Origin: Bordetella parapertussis
GTDB taxonomy: Bacteria; Pseudomonadota; Gammaproteobacteria; Burkholderiales; Burkholderiaceae_B
Direction: 5' to 3'
Length of the DNA stretch: 64,000 bases
NCBI GenBank assembly: GCA_945865935.1
Contig: CAMBFI010000012.1
Span: forward strand, 1-64,000
Shown here: positions 1 through 9,485 of the stretch, in pieces
Position numbering within the stretch: position 1 is the first letter of the stretch
How the letters are laid out: every line of letters starts with the position of its first letter
Made by a program: the position numbers and the translations under genes
The notes under the pieces: generated by a model
The model's database searches: none
Seen by the model: the letters and a program-made list of their open reading frames with translations, nothing else
Told to the model about the DNA's origin: nothing

Positions 1-2666
1 ACCCAGCCGTCAATCACCACATTTTTGCTTTTCTTAGCTAAATCCAAAAGCCGTTGTGGCACATTGCTCCCGTATACGCGGAAACGAGCCCCAGGTAAAG
101 TAGTCTCCAGCAAGGGCATGACCTTTTGGATAAACCACTCAACTGCCTCGACATTGGGACTGTGATTAAATCCACCTAAAAAGGCAATGTCTGCTCTTAC
201 TGCAAAAGGCTTCACTTCCTCTGTAACATCGCAGACCCAAGGGCATTTAGCAACCTTAGTGGTGCCCATGTTGTGACTCATGATGACCGCTTTCTCAACA
301 TCGGTATAACTTAAAACAAGGTCAACCTTAGTCATCACCTCGAGTTCATCGTCACGAGTTTGCTTGGCTTTATTCAAATCCTCTTCATTGTTTATGTGTA
401 TCGCTGCACGGATTTCACGCAAGAAATGGAGATCAGCATTCATCAAAACAATTTTTGCGTTCGGTGCATATTGGCGAATTGAGTCAATGTAATCTCTAGC
501 AACGTAGTAACGGGTGATGTAAACCAAGTCAAATTCCTGCCCCCGCTGCTCGATAATTTGATTGACATTAGAGCCGAAGGGCGAATAGAGGCACTCAATA
601 CCCATGCGCTGCAATGTTTCGGTGTATTTTCCCATCCAAGCCATGTTTTGTGGCACAAAGGTACATTTAAAACCCAAGGCTTGCAGCATTTCCATCTCTT
701 TAATCGCTGCATAACTGCCTGCATTTAAATCTGGACGTGGCGTCTCAGCATCTAGTACAAGAGCTCTGAAGACAACGTTACGGTCTTTGTTGAGTTCAAC
801 ATCAACGCCCTCAGCCCCGTTATTTCGGCACGCAACTCCCCAGCGCGCCTTAAATTTGGGTCGATTGATTTCTTGAAAACGCTTCATGCTTGACTCTACA
901 CTCTTGCCATTACTGATACCCTCAAAGTGTATAACCTGAGCAAAAGGTGTATAGACAGTTTTGTAGCCTAACTCACGCACTTGGAATGCTAAATCGGTAT
1001 CCTCAAAATACGCTGGCACGTAGGTCTCGCTAAAGCCACCGATTTGCTTCCAGAGCGCAGTGGGTAGCATCAAGCAAGCGCCAGACAGATAATCAGTCTG
1101 TCGTGCGTAACAAAATTTTGGATCATAAGGGTTTGCTTGACGACCGTAATTCCAAGGGTTTGCCGAGTTCCAAACGATACCGCCAGCTTCCTGAAGTGTC
1201 CCGTCGGGATAGAGCAATTTTGCACCGGCCATGCCGACATTATCAAAATGCTCAAATACGCCGACTAACTCATCCAACCAGCCTGCAGTGGTTTCGGTAT
1301 CGTTATTGAGCATAACGATATAGTCACCTTTCGCGCTAAGAGCACCCTTATTGCAAGCACGAATAAACCCTATTGACTCGTCGTTGCGGACATACTGAAT
1401 GCCTTTAATCAGGTCCTGCACTGCTTGCGTCTGATCAGTTGAGCCGTCATCGACCAAAATCACTTCGAAAGTCGCTTTATTGGGCGAAAGAATCAAAGAG
1501 GCTAAGCAGTGATAAGTGACATGGAACTTATTATGGACGGGAATAACAATCGATATTTTAGGATTTTGCTGTGTAGGAAAACTCAGTGGTGCAAACGACT
1601 TGTCACGCTCATGAAAGCCACGTACGAGCGCCTTGTGTACCGCACTGAGTTGAGCTATTTGCGCCTGCAGATTAAGCGGATGCTTAGTCGTAAGTTGCTT
1701 AGACTGCTCAAAAGTTGTTAGTGCATCGATCGACTGAGTAAAACTGTCGTAACGAAAGCCTGAAACGTTAGATACTGTCGACTTCATGCCCTCGCGCGCA
1801 TACTTTAAGAGAGCATCTTCAGGAGTCAATTGGTAAGGCATGATCAATTCGATGTGCCCTACTGAAATAGCGTCGTTGGACGATCTAAGAAAAAATCCGT
1901 GAGCTCGCCCATCAAAAACACTGACCGGAAGGTTTACATGAAACTCTATCACACTATCTGAGCCATCTGTAAGCCAAGTTTTACCCTTAGCGATCAATTG
2001 ATTATTTTCATACACAACAATGCCATCAATGCTGTCGAAATCTTTAGCCAAAGAAAATTTACCGCGTAACGCTGAACCCTCAAGTTTAATTTCCTGATAG
2101 ACAATGCGTTCTCCAAGAAACGCGCGCGGCGAATTAGGCAGTAAAAAGCCAGTTCTCACTTCACGGATTTCAATTTGATGTTTCAAACCATCAAACAAAA
2201 CTTCAGGGATTCGTATGTTAAAGCTGTACTTGCCATTCCCGATATCGGCCTCTAACAAATCCTTTCGAAAGTTATCAGCCACACACTGATGGACAATGTT
2301 TCCATCAGAAAATATACATATTTCAAGCGGTGTATCGGGACTACTTTCATCAAAAATCCAACCCGTAAACCATATCGGCCCACACAGGTCAAAGGCTCCG
2401 GCTAGCTGCGCTGACGTCGAGCTAATCTTAACTGGCATGGTCGTGACCGCTTTAACGGGATCTGCGACATCGTTCAACCCAACCTGCAGAGACGAATCAG
2501 GTGACACTTTAAGTGCTGGGTCGACGCCGACACTTAATTCAAGCACTACTTTTGTAGGATCGATCTCCGGCGGCGCAATTTCTGTATAAAAAGAAGAATC
2601 ACTTTCGCTTGAGTTATCTCTCAGATCTTTGGCATCAGATGGCGAGTTAGATTTTATTGGCTTCAT
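1..2666 (-). CDS. Multidomain glycosyltransferase (GT2 plus second GT domain), partial
   Basis: The gene starts at ATG 2666 and stays open to the left edge, so about 888 residues are visible and the C-terminus is missing. After roughly 330 residues with beta-rich character and no recognised fold comes a GT-A family 2 domain with VIPVHNKF, VDDGSTD, the metal-binding stretch NNDTE and the EDTDLAFQ motif. From about residue 640 the sequence changes to a GT-B-like (GT1/GT4-type) segment with LGGFNHSPN, typical of proteins that carry several transferase domains. It probably builds part of the capsule repeat in the cytoplasm. It lies 53 bp downstream of kpsT on the same strand and is likely cotranscribed with the export genes. 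The family calls come from motifs; the sugars used cannot be told. Confidence 0.85.
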   Translation of the reverse strand, partial: MKPIKSNSPSDAKDLRDNSSESDSSFYTEIAPPEIDPTKVVLELSVGVDPALKVSPDSSLQVGLNDVADPVKAVTTMPVKISSTSAQLAGAFDLCGPIWFTGWIFDESSPDTPLEICIFSDGNIVHQCVADNFRKDLLEADIGNGKYSFNIRIPEVLFDGLKHQIEIREVRTGFLLPNSPRAFLGERIVYQEIKLEGSALRGKFSLAKDFDSIDGIVVYENNQLIAKGKTWLTDGSDSVIEFHVNLPVSVFDGRAHGFFLRSSNDAISVGHIELIMPYQLTPEDALLKYAREGMKSTVSNVSGFRYDSFTQSIDALTTFEQSKQLTTKHPLNLQAQIAQLSAVHKALVRGFHERDKSFAPLSFPTQQNPKISIVIPVHNKFHVTYHCLASLILSPNKATFEVILVDDGSTDQTQAVQDLIKGIQYVRNDESIGFIRACNKGALSAKGDYIVMLNNDTETTAGWLDELVGVFEHFDNVGMAGAKLLYPDGTLQEAGGIVWNSANPWNYGRQANPYDPKFCYARQTDYLSGACLMLPTALWKQIGGFSETYVPAYFEDTDLAFQVRELGYKTVYTPFAQVIHFEGISNGKSVESSMKRFQEINRPKFKARWGVACRNNGAEGVDVELNKDRNVVFRALVLDAETPRPDLNAGSYAAIKEMEMLQALGFKCTFVPQNMAWMGKYTETLQRMGIECLYSPFGSNVNQIIEQRGQEFDLVYITRYYVARDYIDSIRQYAPNAKIVLMNADLHFLREIRAAIHINNEEDLNKAKQTRDDELEVMTKVDLVLSYTDVEKAVIMSHNMGTTKVAKCPWVCDVTEEVKPFAVRADIAFLGGFNHSPNVEAVEWFIQKVMPLLETTLPGARFRVYGSNVPQRLLDLAKKSKNVVIDGW

Positions 2667-2719
2667 GATTCTCAAATAAAAATAATTATGTAATACGATT
2701 ATTCACATTAGACAAATTA

Positions 2720-3394
2720 TCAACGCAATTCCATAGGCCCAGTTGCTTGTAACGTAGCATAAAAATCTAGAGCCTCGCGAGCATTGTCAAAACGCTTCAT
2801 CTTGCCCTCGTCGAGCACATAGACGGTAGTACAAAAAATTTCAATGTGTTGCGGCAAATGGGACACTAACACCATTGAGCAATGCTTTCGCTTATCTTGA
2901 ATCTCATACCGACACAACTCTTGAAAGCGCGCATCACCTACAGAGAGGGTTTCGTCCACAAGATAACAATCAAAGTCAACAATAAAGCTTGTCGCGAAAG
3001 CCAGTCGAGCCATCATGCCCGATGAATAGGAGTTAACGGGCTCGCCCAGGTAATGCCCAAGTTGCGTGAACTCTTTAATGTAATCGATACTTTTTTCTAT
3101 AGAGACACCATAAATACGGCATAAAAAACGAATGTTGTCGTATCCTGTCAAACTTCCCTGAAATCCACCCGCTAAGCCCAAGGGCCAAGATACCCTCATT
3201 TTGCGCTCGATGCTCCCCGAGGTGGCGGCCTCAGCCCCTCCAATAATTTTTATAAGAGTTGACTTACCAGAACCATTTCGCCCTAAGATACCTACACGCT
3301 CACCCGCTTGGATTTCCATACAAATATTATTAAGAACCTGTCTAGGTCCGGAACGGGTCGGAAAACTTTTACAAATATTTGTTAAGGTAATCAT
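2720..3394 (-). CDS. kpsT: Capsule polysaccharide ABC transporter ATP-binding protein (KpsT-like)
   Basis: This 224-residue ATPase powers export of finished capsular polysaccharide across the inner membrane together with the KpsM-like permease. Walker A is GRNGSGKST (residues 38-46), the signature region is YSSGMMARLAF, and Walker B ends in LVDETLSVGD. The length and the absence of a C-terminal carbohydrate-binding extension match the KpsT/CtrD/BexA type rather than O-antigen Wzt proteins. Its ATG overlaps the stop of the permease gene by four bases (ATGA), which indicates translational coupling. Confidence in the family is high; the substrate is inferred from context. Confidence 0.92.
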   Translation of the reverse strand: MITLTNICKSFPTRSGPRQVLNNICMEIQAGERVGILGRNGSGKSTLIKIIGGAEAATSGSIERKMRVSWPLGLAGGFQGSLTGYDNIRFLCRIYGVSIEKSIDYIKEFTQLGHYLGEPVNSYSSGMMARLAFATSFIVDFDCYLVDETLSVGDARFQELCRYEIQDKRKHCSMVLVSHLPQHIEIFCTTVYVLDEGKMKRFDNAREALDFYATLQATGPMELR

Positions 3395-4206
3395 GAGGAC
3401 TGATTCAGTAGAAACTTACTCCTAACCATATACAAGCCGAGCAAAGTTAACGCTAAATTCCATTTAATTAAATAAAAGGGCTCTTCAAAGGTTTTAATCG
3501 AATCGCCGAAATATCCGTGCCTTAACATTTCGGTTCCGCTCAAGATAGGATTCCATATCAAAATGGCTTGAAGCTTCGCTGGCAACCAATCCAGCAGATA
3601 AAAGCTACCGGATAGAAAAAATAAAACAATACTGATCCCTATCCATATATAGCTGAGGTTTTGACTTTGAGAAATAATTGGGGCAATCGTCAGACTAAGT
3701 CCAAAAGCAAACCACATTGTTAACAACCACGCCGCGACCATGAGCTCATATGAAACTGGCGCAGGGATGATATTAAATGAGACAAAGCCAGATATCATAA
3801 GAATGAAGGATAAAGTTACACCCACCATTTCTAAAATATATCTAGTAAAAAAAAGGTCGAAAGGTTTGACATTTCTGTGCGTCAACAGACCGCGATTCGA
3901 TGAGATACCAGCAGCACACATCGTTGGCGTCCGTCTCCACAGATATGCAATATTGTAGCCTGTGATCAAAAAGGCTAATAAATCAACGCCAAAAAGCCGA
4001 TAGGTCTGAGCACCTGTGAACGATCTTATAAAAAATATAACTATCGTAATAATAAAAATTATAATGAGCGGCTCAAAGAGAACCCACAAAAAACCAATAT
4101 TCTTTCTTCCCCAACGGGTGATCATTTCTCTCAAAAGCAAGGCTTTGATCACCTCTCCCTGGATGCGGAAACCGTCTTTAACTTTTGGATCAATCATAAC
4201 GCTCAT
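3391..4206 (-). CDS. kpsM: Capsule polysaccharide ABC transporter permease (KpsM-like)
   Basis: A 271-residue ABC-2 type membrane protein. A short cytoplasmic N-terminus (EVIKALLLREMITRWG) is followed by about six hydrophobic segments, including GFLWVLFEPLIIIFII and ISIVLFFLSGSFYLLDWLP, the usual layout of KpsM/CtrC/BexB. It forms the inner-membrane channel energised by the overlapping KpsT-like ATPase. It starts 14 bp after the kpsE-like gene, so kpsE-kpsM-kpsT reads as one transcription unit on the minus strand. Confidence 0.92.
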   Translation of the reverse strand: MSVMIDPKVKDGFRIQGEVIKALLLREMITRWGRKNIGFLWVLFEPLIIIFIITIVIFFIRSFTGAQTYRLFGVDLLAFLITGYNIAYLWRRTPTMCAAGISSNRGLLTHRNVKPFDLFFTRYILEMVGVTLSFILMISGFVSFNIIPAPVSYELMVAAWLLTMWFAFGLSLTIAPIISQSQNLSYIWIGISIVLFFLSGSFYLLDWLPAKLQAILIWNPILSGTEMLRHGYFGDSIKTFEEPFYLIKWNLALTLLGLYMVRSKFLLNQSS

Positions 4207-4220
4207 TAAATTTATGAAAT

Positions 4221-5117
4221 TTAGTTAAAGTGATCTTTAGCGCCAGCAACTAATAACCTTACGATTAACCACATAATCAGAGAAATAGCGATTGTCGTGA
4301 GTATGTTAAATATCCGCTTTGGTAAAATCGGATAATCCGGCAAATTGGGTTGCACGACACGCTCAAGATATATTTTTTTCTTTTGGGCCTCGACCTTAGC
4401 ATCCTCAAGGGCATCAATCGCAGCACCTAGCTGTTTTTCAGCATTCGCACGTTCGTAAGTTAGGATTTGAAAGCGAGGTATAAAGTACTTACTATCGCTC
4501 GGCTTAGATTGGCTCCTAAACTCTGCAAGTGCAATATCAGCTTTTTCAAGATTACTCTTGGCTACCGTTATTTCGTATAAAGCATTTTTAATTGCATCTT
4601 GACGAAACTGCTCATTCAGTGTGTTGACCAAGGACTCACTGAGTTTAAGCAATTCTTCATTGATAAATTTCGCTTCCGCGGCTGTAAATGCATTAACGGA
4701 TAATGTAGATATCGATGTCAACGAGTCAATTTTCACGACTATGCGATCACGAAAATAGAGAAGTAAATTTTCATTGCTGTCGTTATATTTAAAAAAATCA
4801 AACCTACGAAGTGGATCAATCGTTGTGGAGCTGAAAATATCACGCAAATTAATTTTTTTGTTTAACTCATTCAACGCATCAGCTGAATTCATATAAGTTT
4901 CAATGATGCTACCGTAATCTACAGATTGAGACCCCATTGCTAATTTAGGAAACATCGCCGCCGGTGTATTTGCAGCCGACGAGGAGGAGCCAGCGCTGTG
5001 GGTGATATAAACAGAATTTGAAACGTATATATCCGAAGCAATCAGGCTGAAATACACGATGGATAAGCAAGAGGGCAAAAGGCATACAAACAAAAAAGTC
5101 TTACTTATTCGAAACAT
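4221..5117 (-). CDS. kpsE: Capsule export inner-membrane protein, polysaccharide co-polymerase (KpsE-like)
   Basis: This protein has an N-terminal membrane segment (FLFVCLLPSCLSIVYFSLI), a long, mostly helical periplasmic domain with coiled-coil character (about residues 160-255) and a C-terminal membrane segment (IFNILTTIAISLIMWLIVRLL). That is the two-helix topology of KpsE/CtrB/BexC, which link the ABC exporter to the outer-membrane channel. A proline-rich stretch (PNLPDYPILPKR) just before the second segment is typical. I prefer ATG 5117, preceded by GTGAG at suitable spacing; a GTG four codons upstream (5129) is the alternative. It is the first gene of the export operon. Confidence 0.85.
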   Translation of the reverse strand: MFRISKTFLFVCLLPSCLSIVYFSLIASDIYVSNSVYITHSAGSSSSAANTPAAMFPKLAMGSQSVDYGSIIETYMNSADALNELNKKINLRDIFSSTTIDPLRRFDFFKYNDSNENLLLYFRDRIVVKIDSLTSISTLSVNAFTAAEAKFINEELLKLSESLVNTLNEQFRQDAIKNALYEITVAKSNLEKADIALAEFRSQSKPSDSKYFIPRFQILTYERANAEKQLGAAIDALEDAKVEAQKKKIYLERVVQPNLPDYPILPKRIFNILTTIAISLIMWLIVRLLVAGAKDHFN

Positions 5118-5528
5118 GTGTAATCTCACAAAATAATTCTATTTAGTGCTGCAGACAGCTTTTGCCTAGCTAAAAATTAAGTTTCGCTGGCGTTGCCTGA
5201 CCAGTCAAAAGTATGCATAGCGGGCACTGTAGGAGCTTGGCGCAACTGGCAATCTTTACAGGCAAAGATACGTCTCCTATATCCGTTCCTTTTATGCACC
5301 TTTGTTAGGGTAGACGGAGCTTAACATGCTCGAGTTTCCTCGCCTAGCAGTGCTTAAAGGACGCTAGCGCCGACAGCCGGTTGAGCGATGCGTGTCGCCC
5401 ATGCGACCCATGTGATGTGATCTTGTTACCCCACTCATTTCTTGACAGAAACACCGGACTTCTGGTCGTATCACCTCTTTTATTGCCGAAACGTTGAGCG
5501 AAAAAGCACCTATAGAACTAGTCGCTAT
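5118..5528. other. Intergenic region without a recognisable gene
   Basis: About 410 bp between the kpsE-like gene and the methyltransferase/GT8 fusion. I see no ORF with protein-like composition and no clear terminator. A segment at about 5324-5367 resembles one at about 8151-8192, suggesting decayed copies of a shared sequence. The promoter of the kpsE-kpsM-kpsT operon should lie here, but no convincing -35/-10 pair stands out. Confidence 0.5.
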
Positions 5529-7202
5529 TTATCCGTTATTTGCATCAGGCGCAGATAGATTATGGTTGGAAAGAAACAGCAAATCCAATTCAGCAAGATT
5601 CAACTCCTTAGCATATGCCCACCAAAAATCTGATATGTAGGTAGGACACTTTTTTTGCCATGGCTTATATCCTCCTAAAAAATGTATGACATAAGGTGTT
5701 CTTTCGGCAATGATCTCTTTCCATTTTTTTTCACTAGTGCCATTAGCAAATACTTGTGTATTCCATTTTAAGTCAATAAGTTGCTTCCGATTTTCCGCAT
5801 ATTTATTAATTATGCACTGATCTAGCCAAGTAATAGTATCGTGGTGCATTGAATTAATTTCTTCACATTTTTCAATAAAATTATCTTCTCGCAATAATTT
5901 TAAATCCAATAACAGTACCCCAGTATTTATATACGAGTCACTGCTACTTCTGGGAACGCGGCTAGAATTAGCGCCCGCTGGATCAAGGACCCCCCCAATC
6001 GTAAAGTCACCCAAATCAGTCGCATAGAGCGAAGAAAGATCCTTTAATACAAGCGTATCGCAATCAATATATATTGCCCTATCCTCTTTTAAGAGAGTTG
6101 GAATTAATAACCTTAGATAAGTGGCTTTACTAATGCGCCCATGTTGCTTCCATGAACTAAATCTATCATCCTCACTAGCTATTATATTTATTTCAAGATT
6201 GGGACGTGTTAAATAATTACGAATGACTTTAGCATTATCTAAATCATTCAAAGGAACAATCCAATATATTTTTAAAGGAGTAAATGAATTTTTAAAAAGT
6301 GAGTAGGTCGCTACTGCCGCGTATGGCGCATAACTTGCGTCAAAACAGAACACAACAGGAAGGGGGGTTGCAATCTCTTTAGTGTTTTTCTGGACTTTTT
6401 GTATTTTTGGTTCAAACAATAACCACTTCATCGTATAAGGTCTCCCCTCAGAGCATAACAACCACCGATCATCATCATTCAATGCTCTTAATTCGCTAAA
6501 GCTTGATAAATCACGCGATCCCATTTTGAACTCTTGAACCGAATGGGTATCAGCAGCGGCAGCTTTGAGTTGACTAACTCGAGTCGCTGCATCGGGGTAC
6601 CACTCATGCAGCTCAACTATAATAGGAGACTGGTCAAAGACTCTAAATGTCTCTCTATTTAAAATATCATATTCACCACCTTCAATATCGACAAGCAAAA
6701 CTGATTTGTTTAAATCGCTTATTTCAATCCCTTCATAAAATTTTGCACTCGCCTCACCTAAAATCTTGACGCGATTAGCGACGTTATTTAACTCAGCGTT
6801 CGCTAAAATAACTTCTCTGCCTTTTTCATCAATTTCGAAGCAATAGGACGTATCAAATAGATCGCCAACTATAGCCCCTACTGAGTAATATCCGTCCCCT
6901 GCCCCAAGATTGATAAGCACCCTTCTTCGGGGTGAAATCGAACTCAAAATATGAAGAACTTCTTGCTCATATAACCCAAGTATCATCGCCCCGTGTGACG
7001 AACCAGACCAAAACGAGTCTGCTGTCAGTTTCAGCCCTTTAAAAGGTCCATACGCCACAACATTATTATGTAACTTGCTTACCAAAGTAGACAAACGCTT
7101 TCTTTCTTTTATAACTAAATGGCGAATAATTTTTGGATACTTGTTGGTAAGTTTTAGACAGGCGTGCAATGAAGATTGGAAATCGTTGTCGTCTGAGTTC
7201 AA
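5529..7202 (-). CDS. Fusion of FkbM-type methyltransferase and GT8 glycosyltransferase
   Basis: A 557-residue protein with two domains. Residues about 50-265 form a class I SAM-dependent methyltransferase of FkbM type: INLGAGDGYYSVGA near 97-110, FEID near 122, VDIEGGEYDI near 171 and VELHEWYP near 196. Residues about 280-530 form a family 8 glycosyltransferase: FCFDASYAPYAAVATYSL, the metal-binding YIDCDTLVL (Asp380, Asp382), INTGVLLLDL and HFLGGYKPW. It probably adds a sugar and O-methylates it or a neighbour during capsule synthesis. The start is TTG 7202, preceded by AGGA nine bases upstream. The reading frame is continuous across the junction, so it is a real fusion in this assembly. Confidence 0.85.
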   Translation of the reverse strand: MNSDDNDFQSSLHACLKLTNKYPKIIRHLVIKERKRLSTLVSKLHNNVVAYGPFKGLKLTADSFWSGSSHGAMILGLYEQEVLHILSSISPRRRVLINLGAGDGYYSVGAIVGDLFDTSYCFEIDEKGREVILANAELNNVANRVKILGEASAKFYEGIEISDLNKSVLLVDIEGGEYDILNRETFRVFDQSPIIVELHEWYPDAATRVSQLKAAAADTHSVQEFKMGSRDLSSFSELRALNDDDRWLLCSEGRPYTMKWLLFEPKIQKVQKNTKEIATPLPVVFCFDASYAPYAAVATYSLFKNSFTPLKIYWIVPLNDLDNAKVIRNYLTRPNLEINIIASEDDRFSSWKQHGRISKATYLRLLIPTLLKEDRAIYIDCDTLVLKDLSSLYATDLGDFTIGGVLDPAGANSSRVPRSSSDSYINTGVLLLDLKLLREDNFIEKCEEINSMHHDTITWLDQCIINKYAENRKQLIDLKWNTQVFANGTSEKKWKEIIAERTPYVIHFLGGYKPWQKKCPTYISDFWWAYAKELNLAELDLLFLSNHNLSAPDANNG

Positions 7203-7312
7203 GAGTGGTTATCCTGAAATGAGTATAAAAAACAGAGAACGGGGTTGAAAGATATAAGTACTGCATCACTTAATTGATCTACCACCCCTTGAGGTATTGA
7301 ACATGAGTTAAC

Positions 7313-7873
7313 TCATAACTGATCGGGCTTCTTTAAATGCCAAAGGGTTTCGCTTAGATTAATTTGACTTTTCCAAAGTCTCGCCAGTTTATTGACTTCA
7401 CTTACAACATCTGGCCAAGCTTTGGTGTAGTCGTGACCTGCTACTACACCATTGGGTTTTACAATATTGCTCCAAAATCCAATGTTATCGCTCAATATTG
7501 GATTAGTATGAATGGCATCCTCTAGGTATAAATCAATAGGAATACCCCACCCCCTGACTGACTCCGGGCTAAAACCTTGAATGGGTACGATGTTATGACA
7601 GTCTGAAGTATAAAATTCAAACGCCGACCGACTGAATGGTGGAGCATTCTGGGGTTTTTCCACCATATTAATAACCCATGGGGCTCTTATAAATGGGTCA
7701 ATGCAAAATACGGTGACTGAGGGATCTGAATATTTTGAAAGGTGCCAGGATGCAAGCCCATATAAAGAACCAACCTCTACAATCACTCCGTTTTTGGGCA
7801 CTTTCCTAGCAAGCTCTATTACCTGGCGAAGTTCAACGTCGCTCATTTGACCAGGTATATTTCTATTAATCAT
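7313..7873 (-). CDS. Class I SAM-dependent methyltransferase
   Basis: A 186-residue cytoplasmic enzyme. The SAM-binding loop is VEVGSLYGLASWHLS near residues 31-45, followed by FCIDPF and the acidic LYLEDAIHT region. The C-terminal half contains VKPNGVVAGHDY, as in the Methyltransf_24 / CmcI-like group found in polysaccharide clusters. It reads in the same direction as the GT8 fusion, 110 bp upstream of it. Its role, probably methylation of a capsule sugar, is inferred from context. A G9/C9 homopolymer lies about 50 bp upstream of the start. Confidence 0.75.
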   Translation of the reverse strand: MINRNIPGQMSDVELRQVIELARKVPKNGVIVEVGSLYGLASWHLSKYSDPSVTVFCIDPFIRAPWVINMVEKPQNAPPFSRSAFEFYTSDCHNIVPIQGFSPESVRGWGIPIDLYLEDAIHTNPILSDNIGFWSNIVKPNGVVAGHDYTKAWPDVVSEVNKLARLWKSQINLSETLWHLKKPDQL

Positions 7874-8240
7874 TTTTTTAGTCTAATCAATGATGGTGAT
7901 TTGGTAATCCTCCCTTTTGAAAGGGGGGGGGCGCAATAACAAAATCAATAGGGCGAGGGCCAGCCGCTGCGTGGTGTCAATACACACCCAGTCCATATGA
8001 AATCCATTGTAATGATAGCTCCACATCCACTGCGTGGCATATAACTGAACTTCGTTTAGCGTTTCCCATGAGCACTTTCATACACAGTTACGGGCTCTCA
8101 ACCGATCCCCCGCTCACTTTTGTACCTTCGAGGGCAGGGGACTTGAAGCCACCACGCTCGAGATTGCACGCCTAGAAGTACTTAAAGAAGCTAGAATGAT
8201 TGCCTTCATCACCTAGTGCCACTCAGAGAGCTGCACCATC
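7874..8240. other. Divergent intergenic region of the capsule locus
   Basis: About 370 bp between the divergent methyltransferase and export lipoprotein genes. It holds the G9 hairpin (7909-7931) and a segment at about 8151-8192 resembling 5324-5367; in one frame the latter reads like LEIARLEVLKEA, possibly a decayed coding remnant. Promoters for both flanking genes must lie here, but none is obvious. Confidence 0.45.
7909..7931. repeat. Hairpin containing a nine-base G homopolymer
   Basis: CCTCCCTT and AAGGGGGG flank a TTGA loop, giving an eight-pair stem (one G-T wobble), and the right arm runs into an uninterrupted G9 tract at 7923-7931. It lies 36-58 bp upstream of the methyltransferase start codon (7873, minus strand), where a slippery tract could change promoter spacing. 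There is no T-run beside the stem, so it is a poor terminator. Confidence 0.4.
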
Positions 8241-9485
8241 ATGCGTTTTACCGTTAAAAATTTACTGTCGGTGCCTTTAGTATTGCTCATGGCTTGGGTT
8301 TTACAAGGTTGCTCCGGCTTTTTTTCATCCTCTGGGGCAAGTCGAGCTCAAGTTGAGTCGGCAGCAGTACCGACCGAAACCAACTCTCCGATTTCTGTGG
8401 TGGCTGTTAATAATAGCGTCGCTCTGAAAGTGTTAAACGCCTACCGCTCTATAAAATTTAATGATGTGTTGCCCTCAGCAAAATCACGAGAAAATCTCGT
8501 CGGCGCCGGCGATAGCCTCGATATTTTAGTTTGGGAGGCCCCGCCAGCGATCTTATTTACCGCTAGCTCCTCCTACAGTGCCATGTTAACGAGTAACGCC
8601 CTGAGTAGTGCCGGCAAATCCTCTAATGTCAATACAAGCCCCGCGTCGTTAGGCATGCCAATGACCGCCCTGCCCCCTCAGGTGGTGAATAAACAAGGAA
8701 CGGTTGTATTCCCTTTTGTAGGCAGAATACAGGTGGCAGGCAAGACGCTTACCCAAATCGAAAAAGAGATCGTTGAAAAGCTGGCAGGCAAAGCTAACCA
8801 ACCACAGGTCATGGTCAGACTCGTGACGAACTATGCGTCAACCGTGACCGTTGTCGGAGAGGTCAATAGCAGTGTGCTAATGCCCTTGACACCCAAGGGC
8901 GAACGACTACTTGATGCGATTGCAATTGCCGGAGGTGTCAAAGCTCCCGTCAATAAAATGACCATTCAAGTCACCCGCAATGGTCAGACCAAATCACTAC
9001 CCATGGAAACGGTTATACAAGACCCACTACAAAACATCGCTCTGCTACCTGGGGACGTTGTCACCGCCTACTATCAACCGCTAAGCTTCACAGTACTCGG
9101 CGCAACCGGAAAAAACGACGAGGTGACCTTCGAAGCACAAGGCATCATGCTGTCACAGGCCTTGGCACGCGTTGGCGGCCTCAGCAACAGCCTGGCTGAC
9201 TCAAAAGGGATATTCATTTTTAGATACGAAGATCCCAAAACTCTTGACATCAAAGTCTCGAGCGCGCAAAGTCAATTTCCAAAAGATCAAGTGCCGGTCA
9301 TCTATCAGTTCGATATGAACGATCCAGGGACTTTCTTCGCTAGTCAGAACTTTCCGATGAAAAACAAGGACATGGTTTATGTTGCAACCGCATCATCTGT
9401 CGAATTGTTAAAGTTTCTAGCGATTATCAGCTCGGTGCTATCCCCAGCTGCTGCAATTAATAGCAGTGTGTTAAGCGGGTTATAA
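8241..9485 (+). CDS. Outer-membrane capsule export lipoprotein (Wza/BexD/CtrA-like)
   Basis: A 414-residue polysaccharide export protein. The signal peptide ends in a lipobox (WVLQGC, Cys24), so the mature protein should be a lipoprotein. A Poly_export domain begins near LVGAGDSLDILVWEAP (about residue 86) and includes QGTVVFPFVGRIQVAG. It is followed by SLBB-like segments beginning near VTVVGEV (about 213) and FTVLGATG (about 282). The C-terminal hydrophobic stretch LLKFLAIISSVLSP may be the outer-membrane helix. It should form the outer-membrane channel matching the KpsE/M/T proteins. At 414 residues with a lipobox it is closer to BexD/CtrA/Wza than to the longer KpsD. It is transcribed away from the kpsE operon. 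Confidence 0.88.
   Translation: MRFTVKNLLSVPLVLLMAWVLQGCSGFFSSSGASRAQVESAAVPTETNSPISVVAVNNSVALKVLNAYRSIKFNDVLPSAKSRENLVGAGDSLDILVWEAPPAILFTASSSYSAMLTSNALSSAGKSSNVNTSPASLGMPMTALPPQVVNKQGTVVFPFVGRIQVAGKTLTQIEKEIVEKLAGKANQPQVMVRLVTNYASTVTVVGEVNSSVLMPLTPKGERLLDAIAIAGGVKAPVNKMTIQVTRNGQTKSLPMETVIQDPLQNIALLPGDVVTAYYQPLSFTVLGATGKNDEVTFEAQGIMLSQALARVGGLSNSLADSKGIFIFRYEDPKTLDIKVSSAQSQFPKDQVPVIYQFDMNDPGTFFASQNFPMKNKDMVYVATASSVELLKFLAIISSVLSPAAAINSSVLSGL

Noticed and set aside
443-724. Minus-strand 93-codon open frame near the left edge
   Set aside because: It lies inside the partial glycosyltransferase (1-2666), whose frame is continuous here and carries family motifs.
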